From: Deltaproteobacteria bacterium | GTDB taxonomy: Bacteria > Desulfobacterota > Desulfarculia > Adiutricales > Adiutricaceae | NCBI GenBank assembly: GCA_031278835.1 | Contig: JAITJP010000067.1 | Coordinates: forward strand, 1 to 8,099 | Length of the DNA stretch: 8,099 nucleotides | Reading direction: 5' to 3' | Shown here: positions 1 through 5,571 of the stretch, piece after piece | Numbering within the stretch: the stretch's first letter is position 1 | Layout of the letters: each line of letters begins with the position of its first letter | Notes under the pieces: generated by a model | Databases searched by the model: none | The model's input: only the letters and a program-made list of their open reading frames with translations | What the model was told of the DNA's origin: nothing | Program-made: the position numbers and the translations under genes

Positions 1-566
1 ATGATCACGTTAAGCTCGGCGCCCCACTGGTTTAGGGCCTGGGCTTGCAAAACGGGATTGCAGGTGGCTTCCTTATGGCCGGGCAGAAGTTTCATCTCGT
101 CCGGGACGCCCACATCGCCCTTGTCGATGGAGCCGATCTTGCAAATTACGGCTTTGGGATTGAGATCGGCCGAACTGAGGCACTGGACCAATAGGGCGGT
201 TTCGTCCATAAGGGCCAGGCAAGATGCGATGCCGATCTTTGTAAAGCCCATTTTTTTGGCCAACGTCACCGTTTCCTCGACCCTGGTCATGCGCCCGTAA
301 TACTCGGCTTCGATTTCCCCGGCGGCCTTAAGTATTTTGGCCTCGAATGAATCCGAGGTATATAGGGCCTTGGTTTCGTCGGCGCCTTTTCTGTTGGCTA
401 ACGTCAGGCAAAAGGAGGGGTATTTTTTGTCGTTTCGATAGCAGCTTCGATCGCCGCAATCGGAACAGCTGGTCGTGACGGCTACCTTGGGCTTATTTTC
501 GGCCGGAGGCGTTTTCTCGGCCGGGGCCTTTGGTTTGTCCGCCTTTTCTTTTTGGCTTTTTGGCAT
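1..566 (-). CDS. DUF1847 family metal-binding protein, 5' part only
   Basis: The reverse strand reads open from ATG at 566 to the window edge (188 codons), so the C-terminus is missing. Residues 1-30 are a Lys/Pro/Ala-rich tail. A cysteine cluster follows (C34, C37, C42, C53; pattern CSDCGDRSC then YPSFC), then a conserved body with RVEE (95-98), KIGIASC (110-116), ICKIG (141-145) and CNPVLQAQALN (169-179). This order matches DUF1847 proteins, in which the cysteines are thought to bind metal; no reaction is established. Members are usually a little over 200 residues, so perhaps 30-40 residues lie outside. A GGGAG ribosome site (573-577) sits 6 bases before the ATG and decides the start. No signal peptide is seen, so it is probably cytoplasmic. 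It follows the cyclic-di-GMP unit on the same strand but is separated from it by a strong terminator, so it is probably its own transcript. The family call is from memory of its motifs. Confidence 0.82.
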   Translation of the reverse strand, partial: MPKSQKEKADKPKAPAEKTPPAENKPKVAVTTSCSDCGDRSCYRNDKKYPSFCLTLANRKGADETKALYTSDSFEAKILKAAGEIEAEYYGRMTRVEETVTLAKKMGFTKIGIASCLALMDETALLVQCLSSADLNPKAVICKIGSIDKGDVGVPDEMKLLPGHKEATCNPVLQAQALNQWGAELNVI

Positions 567-667
567 TGGGTTCTCCCACTTGATGGGCCGCCAGGATAGG
601 GGCCCGCGGCAAGCTTTGAGTTTATGATTTTTTGGGTTTAGCCGGGACGTTCGCGAGGGTTTTTTTT

Positions 668-719
668 GGGCGCCAAAAGCCCCGCCGGAGATCCGTGGGG
701 AAACCCTCTTAAGGCGCCC
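668..719 (-). promoter_or_regulatory. stable stem-loop in the DUF1847 leader region
   Basis: A perfect 7-bp pair, GGGCGCC at 668-674 with GGCGCCC at 713-719, encloses a second pair CCCC (680-683) with GGGG (697-700), which itself encloses CGGA/TCCG (686-689/692-695). Neither strand has a T-run after the stem, so it is not an intrinsic terminator. It lies between the upstream terminator and the DUF1847 start, so it may be in that gene's 5' untranslated region. No known riboswitch was recognised, and no convincing -35/-10 pair was found in 567-763. Confidence 0.4.
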
Positions 720-763
720 ATGGGAGCCATACTAGCTCCAAAGCCAGGAAAAATAAAGGGGCT

Positions 764-794
764 AAAAAAAGAAAGGCCGTCTGAGGGGACGGCC
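764..794 (-). terminator. intrinsic terminator of the cyclic-di-GMP operon
   Basis: Read on the minus strand, a perfect 7-bp GC-rich stem (GGCCGTC with GACGGCC, 788-794 and 775-781) with a 6-base loop is followed by TTTCTTTTTTT (774-764). It begins 25 bases after the PilZ stop codon at 820. This is a textbook rho-independent terminator and separates the GGDEF-PilZ unit from the DUF1847 gene. Confidence 0.9.
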
Positions 795-819
795 AGGGGT
801 GAGAATTTTTTTTGGTTGA

Positions 820-1368
820 TTATCCGCGCTCTCGGCGGCGGCGGATTTCTTCCCTTTGTTTGGTAAAGATCCACTGTACGATCTCGTTTTGATCGGAACT
901 TAATACGTCCGTAAATTCAAAACCGTAGACGTGGGGATCGCCGGTCAGGTTTTCTTCCTGATCCAGTATTCTCACGATCCGGCCCATGATGTCCATAAGT
1001 CGGCCATCGGTATAGGGTAGGCACAAACCTATCTCGAGGTACATGCCAATGGGAAATTCGCTGTTGTGCCCAAACGATAAGCCAAACTCGGAGATGTCCT
1101 GAACCATGGCTTGATTGGTGTAATTTTTCCTCGAAGTGGTTTCCGCTAAAATTGACAGGATGAGCGATAACTTACGGTCGATACGGCTTAGGAGTATCTG
1201 GGAGGCGCTGGTTAACTGGGGCAGGGGCTCGGAATCCATGTTGGCCAAGCGCTTGACGGTGGAATCCTGCCCCCGGATATATTCGTTGGGTTTATCCAGC
1301 ACGTTAAATAACATCTGGGTGGGTAAGGTGGCCCTTAAGCCTTTTCGACGTTCTTCATTGGAAGACAT
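820..1368 (-). CDS. PilZ domain cyclic-di-GMP receptor protein
   Basis: A 182-residue soluble protein. PilZ domains bind cyclic-di-GMP through an N-terminal RRxxxR and a later (D/N)xSxxG. Counting from the ATG at 1368, RRKGLR is at 7-12 and DISEFG at 91-96, followed by beta-rich sequence (about 104-155) and a charged C-terminal helix ending in REEIRRRRERG. The two motifs are usually nearer together; here about 80 residues separate them, including a probable amphipathic helix (about 57-77, with LLSRIDRKLSLILSIL). This resembles PilZ proteins with a helical oligomerisation insert. Start: ATG at 1377 is in frame but has AGG directly against it, whereas ATG at 1368 has AGGA 8 bases upstream, so 1368 is preferred. 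It overlaps the stop of the upstream diguanylate cyclase by 14 bases and is probably co-transcribed and translationally coupled, as an effector for that enzyme's product. The output target cannot be read from the sequence. Confidence 0.85.
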   Translation of the reverse strand: MSSNEERRKGLRATLPTQMLFNVLDKPNEYIRGQDSTVKRLANMDSEPLPQLTSASQILLSRIDRKLSLILSILAETTSRKNYTNQAMVQDISEFGLSFGHNSEFPIGMYLEIGLCLPYTDGRLMDIMGRIVRILDQEENLTGDPHVYGFEFTDVLSSDQNEIVQWIFTKQREEIRRRRERG

Positions 1369-2674
1369 ACTGGACATCCTGGTAGTGTTTGTTGCCCGAT
1401 AACTCGGTTACCTGCTTTATGGTATCCCGGCCCTCTCTCTTGGCCAAGTACATGGCTTGGTCGGACCAGTATATCAAATCCTGAGGCTCCTTGACTAGAA
1501 AATGCTCTAAACTGGCTAATCCTTGGCTTATCGTGGGCCGAATCATCGGCGGGCAGTTTTCCGGAAGAGGCGTTTCGCTTAAGGCCTCTTTTAGCCTTTT
1601 GGCCAAACTTAGGCCTTGCTCTAAATTGGTTCTAGGTAACAAAATGGAAAATTCTTCACCACCCGTGCGGGCCGCCAAATCGCCCAAACGGACCACCCCG
1701 GCGATGACGGTGGAGAGCCATTTTAAGATCTCGTCGCCGGTTTGGTGGCCATAGGTGTCGTTAACGTCCTTAAAATGATCCAAATCCAAGGTAAGCAGGG
1801 TCAAAGGCGAGCTGTGGCGCTTGGACTGGAAAAAATCGCGGTTTAAGGTCTCCAAAAAAACCCTACGGTTGGAAAGGCCCGTTAAGGGATCCTTGGAAGC
1901 CAGGACCAAGGCTTCATCCAGCTTGACGGCGTGGCTTAAAAATAGCGATCCCGCGAAAGCCAGTTCCTCCAGGATGTCTTTGTCCATGTCGTCTTGGGTA
2001 ACGCCCATGGGGAAGACCATTTTTAAAGAGGCTAGATGGCGCCCCATCCAGTGGAAGTCAAGGGTTTTCTCAAAGCCGCCCTCGATTTTCTCGCTCCCCT
2101 TAAAAACGTTTATGGGGCTTATTTGATCGAGATCCGCCCCGGTCCAGGCTTGGGCCCGGCCGGCCCCGGTCAAGGTCATGGCCGTTTCGCAGATGGTCTC
2201 GAGCATGGGCTTTACCTCGGTATGCCCGGACAAGGTCTTGTAGATCAAAAGCTCCGATGGTTTGTCGTTTTTGGCCTTGGTTTCGACCAAAGACTCATAG
2301 AGGCTAAGGTTGTCAAGGATCTTTTGGGTGACCTTACGCAAGCGTTCAACGTTTATGGGCGAGCTTATCACCGAAAAGACGCCCTCGGCCACCCAGTCCA
2401 TGGCTTGGTCAAAATTCGGTTCCGGACTCATGACCACCAGCTGGGTTGGCAGCCTTTTGGCCTGGATGACCCTTAAAAGATCCGTCGGGTCTTTAAGTTC
2501 CGGTAGGTTTTGGCCGGCCAGGACCATGATCGGTTTGGCTTGGGCCATGAGGTTAAGGCCGTCCTTTAAAGATTCGGTCCACATCAAGGCCAATCCGAAA
2601 GGCCTAAGGGCCCTGGCGACGCGGTTAAAGTCCGGACCGTAATTGTCCATTATCAAAACTTTTAATGGTGGCAT
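1355..2674 (-). CDS. diguanylate cyclase with degenerate receiver domain (REC*-GAF-like-GGDEF)
   Basis: A 439-residue cytoplasmic enzyme expected to make cyclic-di-GMP from two GTP. Counting from the ATG at 2674: residues 1-125 have a response-regulator-like fold (VLIMDN at start, PIMVLAGQNLPE, VVMS, SSPI). The phospho-acceptor Asp position is Gly54 and the conserved Lys position is Ser105, so it probably cannot be phosphorylated. Residues about 140-255 are GAF-like at best. The GGDEF domain (about 260-425) has DPLTGLSNRR (262-271), the metal-binding DLDHFKDVND (297-306), an intact GGEEF active site (338-342) and a product-inhibition I-site RLGD (329-332). Start: a TTG at 2695 is in frame, but the ATG at 2674 has GAGG 8 bases before it and is preferred. 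It is first in an operon with the PilZ gene, whose start lies inside its 3' end. A sigma-54-type promoter lies upstream. The trigger sensed is unknown. Confidence 0.9.
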   Translation of the reverse strand: MPPLKVLIMDNYGPDFNRVARALRPFGLALMWTESLKDGLNLMAQAKPIMVLAGQNLPELKDPTDLLRVIQAKRLPTQLVVMSPEPNFDQAMDWVAEGVFSVISSPINVERLRKVTQKILDNLSLYESLVETKAKNDKPSELLIYKTLSGHTEVKPMLETICETAMTLTGAGRAQAWTGADLDQISPINVFKGSEKIEGGFEKTLDFHWMGRHLASLKMVFPMGVTQDDMDKDILEELAFAGSLFLSHAVKLDEALVLASKDPLTGLSNRRVFLETLNRDFFQSKRHSSPLTLLTLDLDHFKDVNDTYGHQTGDEILKWLSTVIAGVVRLGDLAARTGGEEFSILLPRTNLEQGLSLAKRLKEALSETPLPENCPPMIRPTISQGLASLEHFLVKEPQDLIYWSDQAMYLAKREGRDTIKQVTELSGNKHYQDVQYVFQ

Positions 2675-2717
2675 TTTTTTTACCTCATCGGTCAAAGGTG
2701 ACCTGGTTTGTGAGGTA

Positions 2718-2733
2718 TGCAGAAATCATGCCA
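2718..2733 (-). promoter_or_regulatory. sigma-54 (-24/-12) promoter for the cyclic-di-GMP operon
   Basis: On the minus strand TGGCATGATTTCTGCA matches the RpoN consensus TGGCACG-N4-TTGCW, with the invariant GG and GC exactly 10 bases apart and two mismatches (T for C at the sixth consensus position, C for T at the first T of TTGC). The predicted start, about 12 bases past the GC (near 2707), leaves a leader of some 33 bases that includes the ribosome site before ATG 2674. It would need an AAA+ activator; none is encoded in this window. Confidence 0.6.
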
Positions 2734-2808
2734 AAATTTTGACTTTGGATTATTCGCAAGCATACTTTAAATTTTAATATCCTCCGTTTGGCATATACGG
2801 TAACCCTT

Positions 2809-2833
2809 AAAGGGGCCAAGGGCTTGCCCCTTT
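2809..2833. repeat. hairpin in the divergent intergenic region
   Basis: AAAGGGGC (2809-2816) pairs perfectly with GCCCCTTT (2826-2833) around a 9-base loop. It lies upstream of both divergent genes, about 75 bases from the sigma-54 element. It may be a protein-binding site or a block between the two transcription units. No function is demonstrated. Confidence 0.4.
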
Positions 2834-2841
2834 TGGCCTTA

Positions 2842-2871
2842 GCCTAGCCCATCCGGGCCTAGCCCCTCCGG
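2842..2871. repeat. 15-bp tandem duplication
   Basis: GCCTAGCCCATCCGG (2842-2856) is followed without a gap by GCCTAGCCCCTCCGG (2857-2871), 14 of 15 identical. It may be two binding sites for an activator placed 110-155 bases upstream of the sigma-54 element, or a simple slippage product. Confidence 0.5.
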
Positions 2872-2885
2872 GCCTTTATCGGTGG

Positions 2886-2928
2886 TCGCGATTTTTGACT
2901 CTCCCCTTGGCCTTTCCCAAGATCGCGA
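2886..2928. repeat. nested inverted repeat upstream of the rfbC promoter
   Basis: TCGCGAT (2886-2892) pairs with ATCGCGA (2922-2928). Directly inside the right arm, CTTGG (2906-2910) pairs with CCAAG (2917-2921). It ends 27 bases before the rfbC -35 box, where an operator or activator site could sit. Confidence 0.35.
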
Positions 2929-2955
2929 GTCCTTACGCTTTACTTATCGGCAAGT

Positions 2956-2984
2956 TTGACTTAATGTTTAATCATGGCTAAAAT
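2956..2984 (+). promoter_or_regulatory. sigma-70 promoter of rfbC
   Basis: TTGACT (2956-2961), a 17-base spacer and TAAAAT (2979-2984) form a near-consensus housekeeping promoter. The predicted start near 2991 leaves a leader of about 70 bases before the GTG at 3063. Confidence 0.65.
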
Positions 2985-3062
2985 TTAAAGGCCTTTGTGA
3001 TGGTTGGTCTCTTAGCATCTTGGGATCTTTGGCGCTTAAAATAACCTTAGGAGAAGGGCTTA

Positions 3063-3686
3063 GTGAATATACTTAGAGTTCAAGATCTGCCTTTGATCGG
3101 GGCAAAACTTATTTTTTATAATAGATTTACGGATCATAGGGGTTATTTTTCCGAAGTATATAGAAAATCTGACTTTAAAGAACTGGCCAAGACCTTAGGC
3201 TTAGGGGACTTTGACTTCCAACAGGCCAACGAAAGTAGTTCCTTTTTAGGGGTCATCCGCGGTTTTCATTTTCAATACGATCCGCCCCAAGGAAAATTAA
3301 TTCGCCTCCTTTACGGCCATGGCATCGACATGGCCCTGGACGTGCGGCCCCACTCTCCCACCAAAGGCCAAGTCATCATGGTCGATATGACCGACCGGCC
3401 CGATGGCCATGAAGCCAAGTGGATCTGGCTCCCCCCGGGCTTGGCCCACGGAAATTTCTACCTGGCCAACTCGGCCATAGAATATTTCTGTAACGCCCCC
3501 TACAACCCCTCCGGGGAGGTGGGCATAAACCCCTTGGATCCCAGCTTAGACTTTAGTTTATGCCCCGCCGACTTGGTCAACTCTTACCGCGAGCTCCTAA
3601 AAATAGGCCCCATCCTCTCCGACAAGGATAAAAACTCCATGAATCTCTCCGACTGGTGGGCTGACGAGCGGGTAAGGCTTTTATAG
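3063..3686 (+). CDS. rfbC: dTDP-4-dehydrorhamnose 3,5-epimerase (RmlC/RfbC family)
   Basis: A 207-residue cupin enzyme. The family converts dTDP-4-keto-6-deoxyglucose to dTDP-4-keto-rhamnose, the third step of dTDP-L-rhamnose synthesis for surface polysaccharide. Seen in order: FTDHRGYFSEVY (22-33), IRGFHFQ (65-71) with the catalytic His at 69, QGKLIRLLYG (76-85) with Lys78, ALDVRPHSPTKG (91-102), PPGLAHGN (124-131), the Tyr141 position of the active site, and LSDKD (185-189) near the C-terminus. It is some 20 residues longer than typical members, mostly at the C-terminal end (DWWADERVRLL). The start is GTG at 3063, with AGGAG (3049-3053) 9 bases upstream. It stands alone: no rmlA, rmlB or rmlD is in the window, so its partners must be elsewhere, and a related NDP-sugar epimerase role is possible. 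A good sigma-70 promoter precedes it. Confidence 0.9.
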   Translation: MNILRVQDLPLIGAKLIFYNRFTDHRGYFSEVYRKSDFKELAKTLGLGDFDFQQANESSSFLGVIRGFHFQYDPPQGKLIRLLYGHGIDMALDVRPHSPTKGQVIMVDMTDRPDGHEAKWIWLPPGLAHGNFYLANSAIEYFCNAPYNPSGEVGINPLDPSLDFSLCPADLVNSYRELLKIGPILSDKDKNSMNLSDWWADERVRLL

Positions 3687-3690
3687 GGCC

Positions 3691-3717
3691 CCAAACCAAA
3701 CCCCCCGTTTGGGTTGG
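3691..3717. repeat. stem-loop just after rfbC
   Basis: An 11-base arm at 3691-3701 pairs with 3707-3717 with one mismatch around a CCCCC loop, 5 bases after the rfbC stop. No T-run follows, so it is not a standard intrinsic terminator. It could protect the 3' end of the message or act with the next hairpin. Confidence 0.45.
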
Positions 3718-3723
3718 CCGCCA

Positions 3724-3753
3724 CCGGTTGGCCTTCCCCGGCTGGCCAACCGG
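3724..3753. repeat. perfect 10-bp inverted repeat after rfbC
   Basis: CCGGTTGGCC (3724-3733) pairs perfectly with GGCCAACCGG (3744-3753) around a 10-base loop. With the 3691-3717 stem this makes a double-hairpin 3' end without U-tracts. The rest of 3754-3969 is GGCC-rich spacer with a 12-bp palindrome (GGCCCGCGGGCC, 3800-3811) and an AGTAACA/TGTTACT pair (3853-3859/3897-3903), and no supported gene. Confidence 0.45.
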
Positions 3754-3969
3754 GCCGTTCGCCTCGCCCCAAAAGCCCCAAATAAAGGCCCCCACCAAAG
3801 GCCCGCGGGCCCTTGGCTTCGCGCGGGGCTTTTCCCACCGGTGTGACGGACAAGTAACACTTTTTGGGGCCCCGCGGGCCCAAATGGCCAGTTTGATGTT
3901 ACTTCTGGGTAACACCAAGGGCTTTGGCCAAGCTTTTTACGAACTCCCTTACAATAAAGCCCATTAACC

Positions 3970-4004
3970 GGCCCACCATAAAGCCCGCCCCGTGGGCCCT
4001 TTTT
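3970..4004 (+). terminator. terminator-like hairpin directly before dtd
   Basis: GGCCCAC (3970-3976) pairs with GTGGGCC (3992-3998), followed by C and five T (4000-4004). It could end the rfbC transcript some 285 bases after its stop, or act as an attenuator in the dtd leader. Only 12 bases separate the T-run from the dtd ribosome site, so dtd's promoter must lie upstream of the hairpin; a weak TACAAT at 3950-3955 without a good -35 is the only local candidate. Confidence 0.5.
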
Positions 4005-4031
4005 CGGCCCGCCGCCAGAGGAAGAAAACCA

Positions 4032-4484
4032 TTGAAAGTCTTAATCCAGAGGGTGACCCAAGCCCAAGTCGAGGTTGATAAGCAAGTGGTGGGCCAGATT
4101 GGCCCGGGGCTTTTGGCCCTGGTCGGGGCGGCCCATGGCGACGACGAGGTTATTTGTGAATTTTTGGCCGAAAAAATCCTGGGCCTTAGGATTTTTGACG
4201 ACGGCGAAGGCAAGATGAACCTCTCGGTCAAAGACGTCCAAGGCTCGGTACTTCTGGTTAGCCAGTTTACCCTCCTGGCCGATACCAGAAAGGGCCGACG
4301 CCCCAGCTTTGTCGGCGCGGCCCAACCGGAACTGGCCAACGCCCTATACCTGCATATGGGCCGATACTTGGAAAACCACCTCCCGGTCGCTTACGGGGTT
4401 TTTAAAGCCCACATGAAAGTTACCCTAACCAACGATGGCCCGGTTACCATCATGCTGGAAAAAAGCCCCCATGAATCGCTTTGA
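4032..4484 (+). CDS. dtd: D-aminoacyl-tRNA deacylase (DTD)
   Basis: A 150-residue cytoplasmic enzyme that hydrolyses D-aminoacyl-tRNAs (and Gly-tRNA-Ala in this family) to keep D-amino acids out of translation. Both signature motifs are intact: SQFTLLAD (77-84) and NDGPVT (134-139), the latter carrying the Gly-Pro pair that gives chiral selectivity. Other family blocks are KVLIQRV (2-8), VGQIGPGLLALVG (20-32), LRIFDDGEGKMNLSV (52-66) and DTRKGRRPSF (84-93). The length matches the usual 145-150. The frame is open further upstream to an ATG-like start near 3924, but that extension is low-complexity spacer. The start is taken as TTG at 4032, which begins at the family's N-terminus (M)KVLIQRV and has AGAGGA (4017-4022) 9 bases before it. 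Downstream, the stop codon sits inside a small TTGATT/AATCAA hairpin (4481-4498). Confidence 0.94.
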   Translation: MKVLIQRVTQAQVEVDKQVVGQIGPGLLALVGAAHGDDEVICEFLAEKILGLRIFDDGEGKMNLSVKDVQGSVLLVSQFTLLADTRKGRRPSFVGAAQPELANALYLHMGRYLENHLPVAYGVFKAHMKVTLTNDGPVTIMLEKSPHESL

Positions 4485-4544
4485 TTGGGCTTAATCAAGC
4501 TAGGGTTAATTCCCCAAAAAAGCCCAAAGTCGCCCATAAAACTA

Positions 4545-4598
4545 CCCTTTTGGCCCTGGGGTTTACGCCCAAAGCATCCGTCCATGGCTCCAAAAGGG
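4545..4598. repeat. long-loop inverted repeat downstream of dtd
   Basis: CCCTTTTGG (4545-4553) pairs perfectly with CCAAAAGGG (4590-4598). An alternative 10-bp pairing, TTTTGGCCCT (4548-4557) with AGGGCCAAAA (4595-4604), shares the same bases. No T-run follows on the plus strand. It may be a 3' structure of the dtd message. Confidence 0.35.
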
Positions 4599-4600
4599 CC

Positions 4601-4647
4601 AAAAAAATGGACCGCGCGAGTTCCTAAGTAAAACTTACGCGGTCCAT
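4601..4647 (-). terminator. intrinsic terminator for leftward transcription from the AT-rich island
   Basis: On the minus strand a perfect 10-bp stem (ATGGACCGCG at 4607-4616 with CGCGGTCCAT at 4638-4647) is extended by an inner pair TAAGT/ACTTA (4625-4629/4633-4637), leaving an 8-base bulge (4617-4624). It is followed by seven T (4607-4601). It stops transcription coming from the right and marks the sharp switch from GGCC-rich core to AT-rich sequence. No intact gene lies next to it; the nearest leftward candidate is the decayed repeat region at 4864-5165. Confidence 0.75.
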
Positions 4648-4863
4648 AAATATAGATAAAATAAGATAATTATAAGTTGCTTAAGCTATGTAAATAAAAA
4701 TATATAAACTTTTATTTTTTTAGTTGTTTTTATTTTCTGAAATAATCATTAATCACGTCAATTAATATGCTTTTATTTAAAATTTGGTAAATATGGTTTA
4801 ACGGTATATTGCGTGTCTAAGAAAACAAAACCAATGGGGTGTCAGGCGCTTGAATAGGGCCTA

Positions 4864-5165
4864 GCGTTTAAGTAAATCCGCCCTAGCCTCGACGCCGGCC
4901 TTAGCCTTTTTACCCTATACTCAGCCACAGCCTCGTCCTTTTTCACCCTTGCCTCGGCGCGTCGCCTCCTTAGCCTTTTCTCCACAATCTCAGCCCCCGC
5001 CTTAACCGTTTTATCCCTTGCTTCGGCGCTTCATCGCTTTGGCTTTTTCTCCATAATCTCAGCACTACCTTGCCCTTTTTATCCCTAGCCTCGGCGCGTC
5101 GCCGCTTTAGCCTTTTTCTCAGTAGCCTTTGCCGTAAGTTTAGCTGGCTTTTGAGTGAATTTTAG
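4864..5165 (-). pseudogene. decayed coiled-coil repeat gene: 69-bp tandem units
   Basis: Read on the minus strand, three consecutive units of exactly 69 bases (5120-5052, 5051-4983, 4982-4914) and a partial fourth (from 4913) share the pattern GAGAAAAAGGCTAA..., GCGCCGAGGC(T/A)AGGG, GGCTGAG. Sixty-nine bases is 23 codons, and the consensus reads as Glu/Lys/Ala-rich helix (EKKAK, AEARDKK). Every frame now carries stops or shifts: one frame opens at an ATG at 5148 (residues start MYFLLKFTQKPAKL) but stops after 30 codons. Composition resembles the heptad tail of the 5858-6748 protein, so it may be the remnant of a related gene, although no trace of a nuclease domain is seen upstream. The terminator at 4601-4647 would suit it. 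It could also be a non-coding repeat. Confidence 0.55.
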
Positions 5166-5571
5166 AAGAAAATACATAGGCTAATGTTATTTTTATGAGA
5201 ACTTTATATATATTTTTTTAAAATAAACTAAATTATCGTTATGTTTTTGTGTAATTATGGGATAATTTTTTCTTAAGTTTGAAGTTACTTTATAAAAACC
5301 ATGGTTTTCTGTATCAATTCAAGCCTGGCCTAAGGCGCCGCCTATCGGGGAAAAATTTGGGCTTTGGCGCCTTAACCATCCAGCGGCTAAGGTTCTCTAG
5401 GACACCTTAGACTCTTTGACGGCAGGTGGTAAAGGCCAGCGGGACGCCTAAACCCCTAAGGGAGAAATTTTATCTTAGTGGCCGGTTTGGCAGTGTGTTT
5501 AAGTTTTTCAGTTTTTGAGTAACAAAAACACGAAATAAATTTACCTCACAACAATTTATGAACGAAGCCCC
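5166..5571. other. non-coding stretch with a GC-rich inverted-repeat patch
   Basis: 5166-5325 is AT-rich with no open frame of note. 5326-5480 is richer in GC and holds TAAGGCGCC (5331-5339) paired with GGCGCCTTA (5366-5374), a perfect 9-bp repeat with a 26-base loop, and CTAAGG/CCTTAG (5387-5392/5405-5410). No T-run follows. No gene, tRNA or recognised RNA was found; the patch may be a leftover of core-like sequence in the island. Confidence 0.4.

Noticed and set aside
1..300. Open plus-strand frame of 99 codons
   Set aside because: It is antisense to the DUF1847 gene, whose cysteine and NPxxQA-type motifs are clear on the minus strand.
2675..2695. In-frame TTG at 2695 as the start of the diguanylate cyclase
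   Set aside because: The ATG at 2674 has GAGG at ideal spacing and begins right at the receiver-like domain; the extra seven residues look like translated leader.
3800..3880. REP-like palindromes around CCCGCGGG (3800-3811 and 3871-3878)
   Set aside because: The first is a good 12-bp palindrome, but the second is symmetrical only over 8 bp. Two copies in GGCC-rich spacer do not establish a repeat family.
3577..3918. Minus-strand frames of about 100 codons
   Set aside because: They overlap the 3' end of rfbC and GC-rich palindromic spacer, with arginine/glycine/proline-rich products typical of antisense reading.
3924..4031. N-terminal extension of DTD by 36 residues
   Set aside because: The extension is low-complexity spacer that includes the terminator-like hairpin. 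The family starts at KVLIQRV, and a ribosome site precedes the TTG at 4032.
4693..4721. AT-only hairpin AATAAAA/TTTTATT with a T-run on the plus strand
   Set aside because: It is too weak and too likely by chance in AT-rich DNA to call as the dtd terminator.
4864..5120. CRISPR array
   Set aside because: The period is constant at 69 bases, but there is no repeat/spacer alternation: the whole unit is repeated and reads as degenerate coding sequence.
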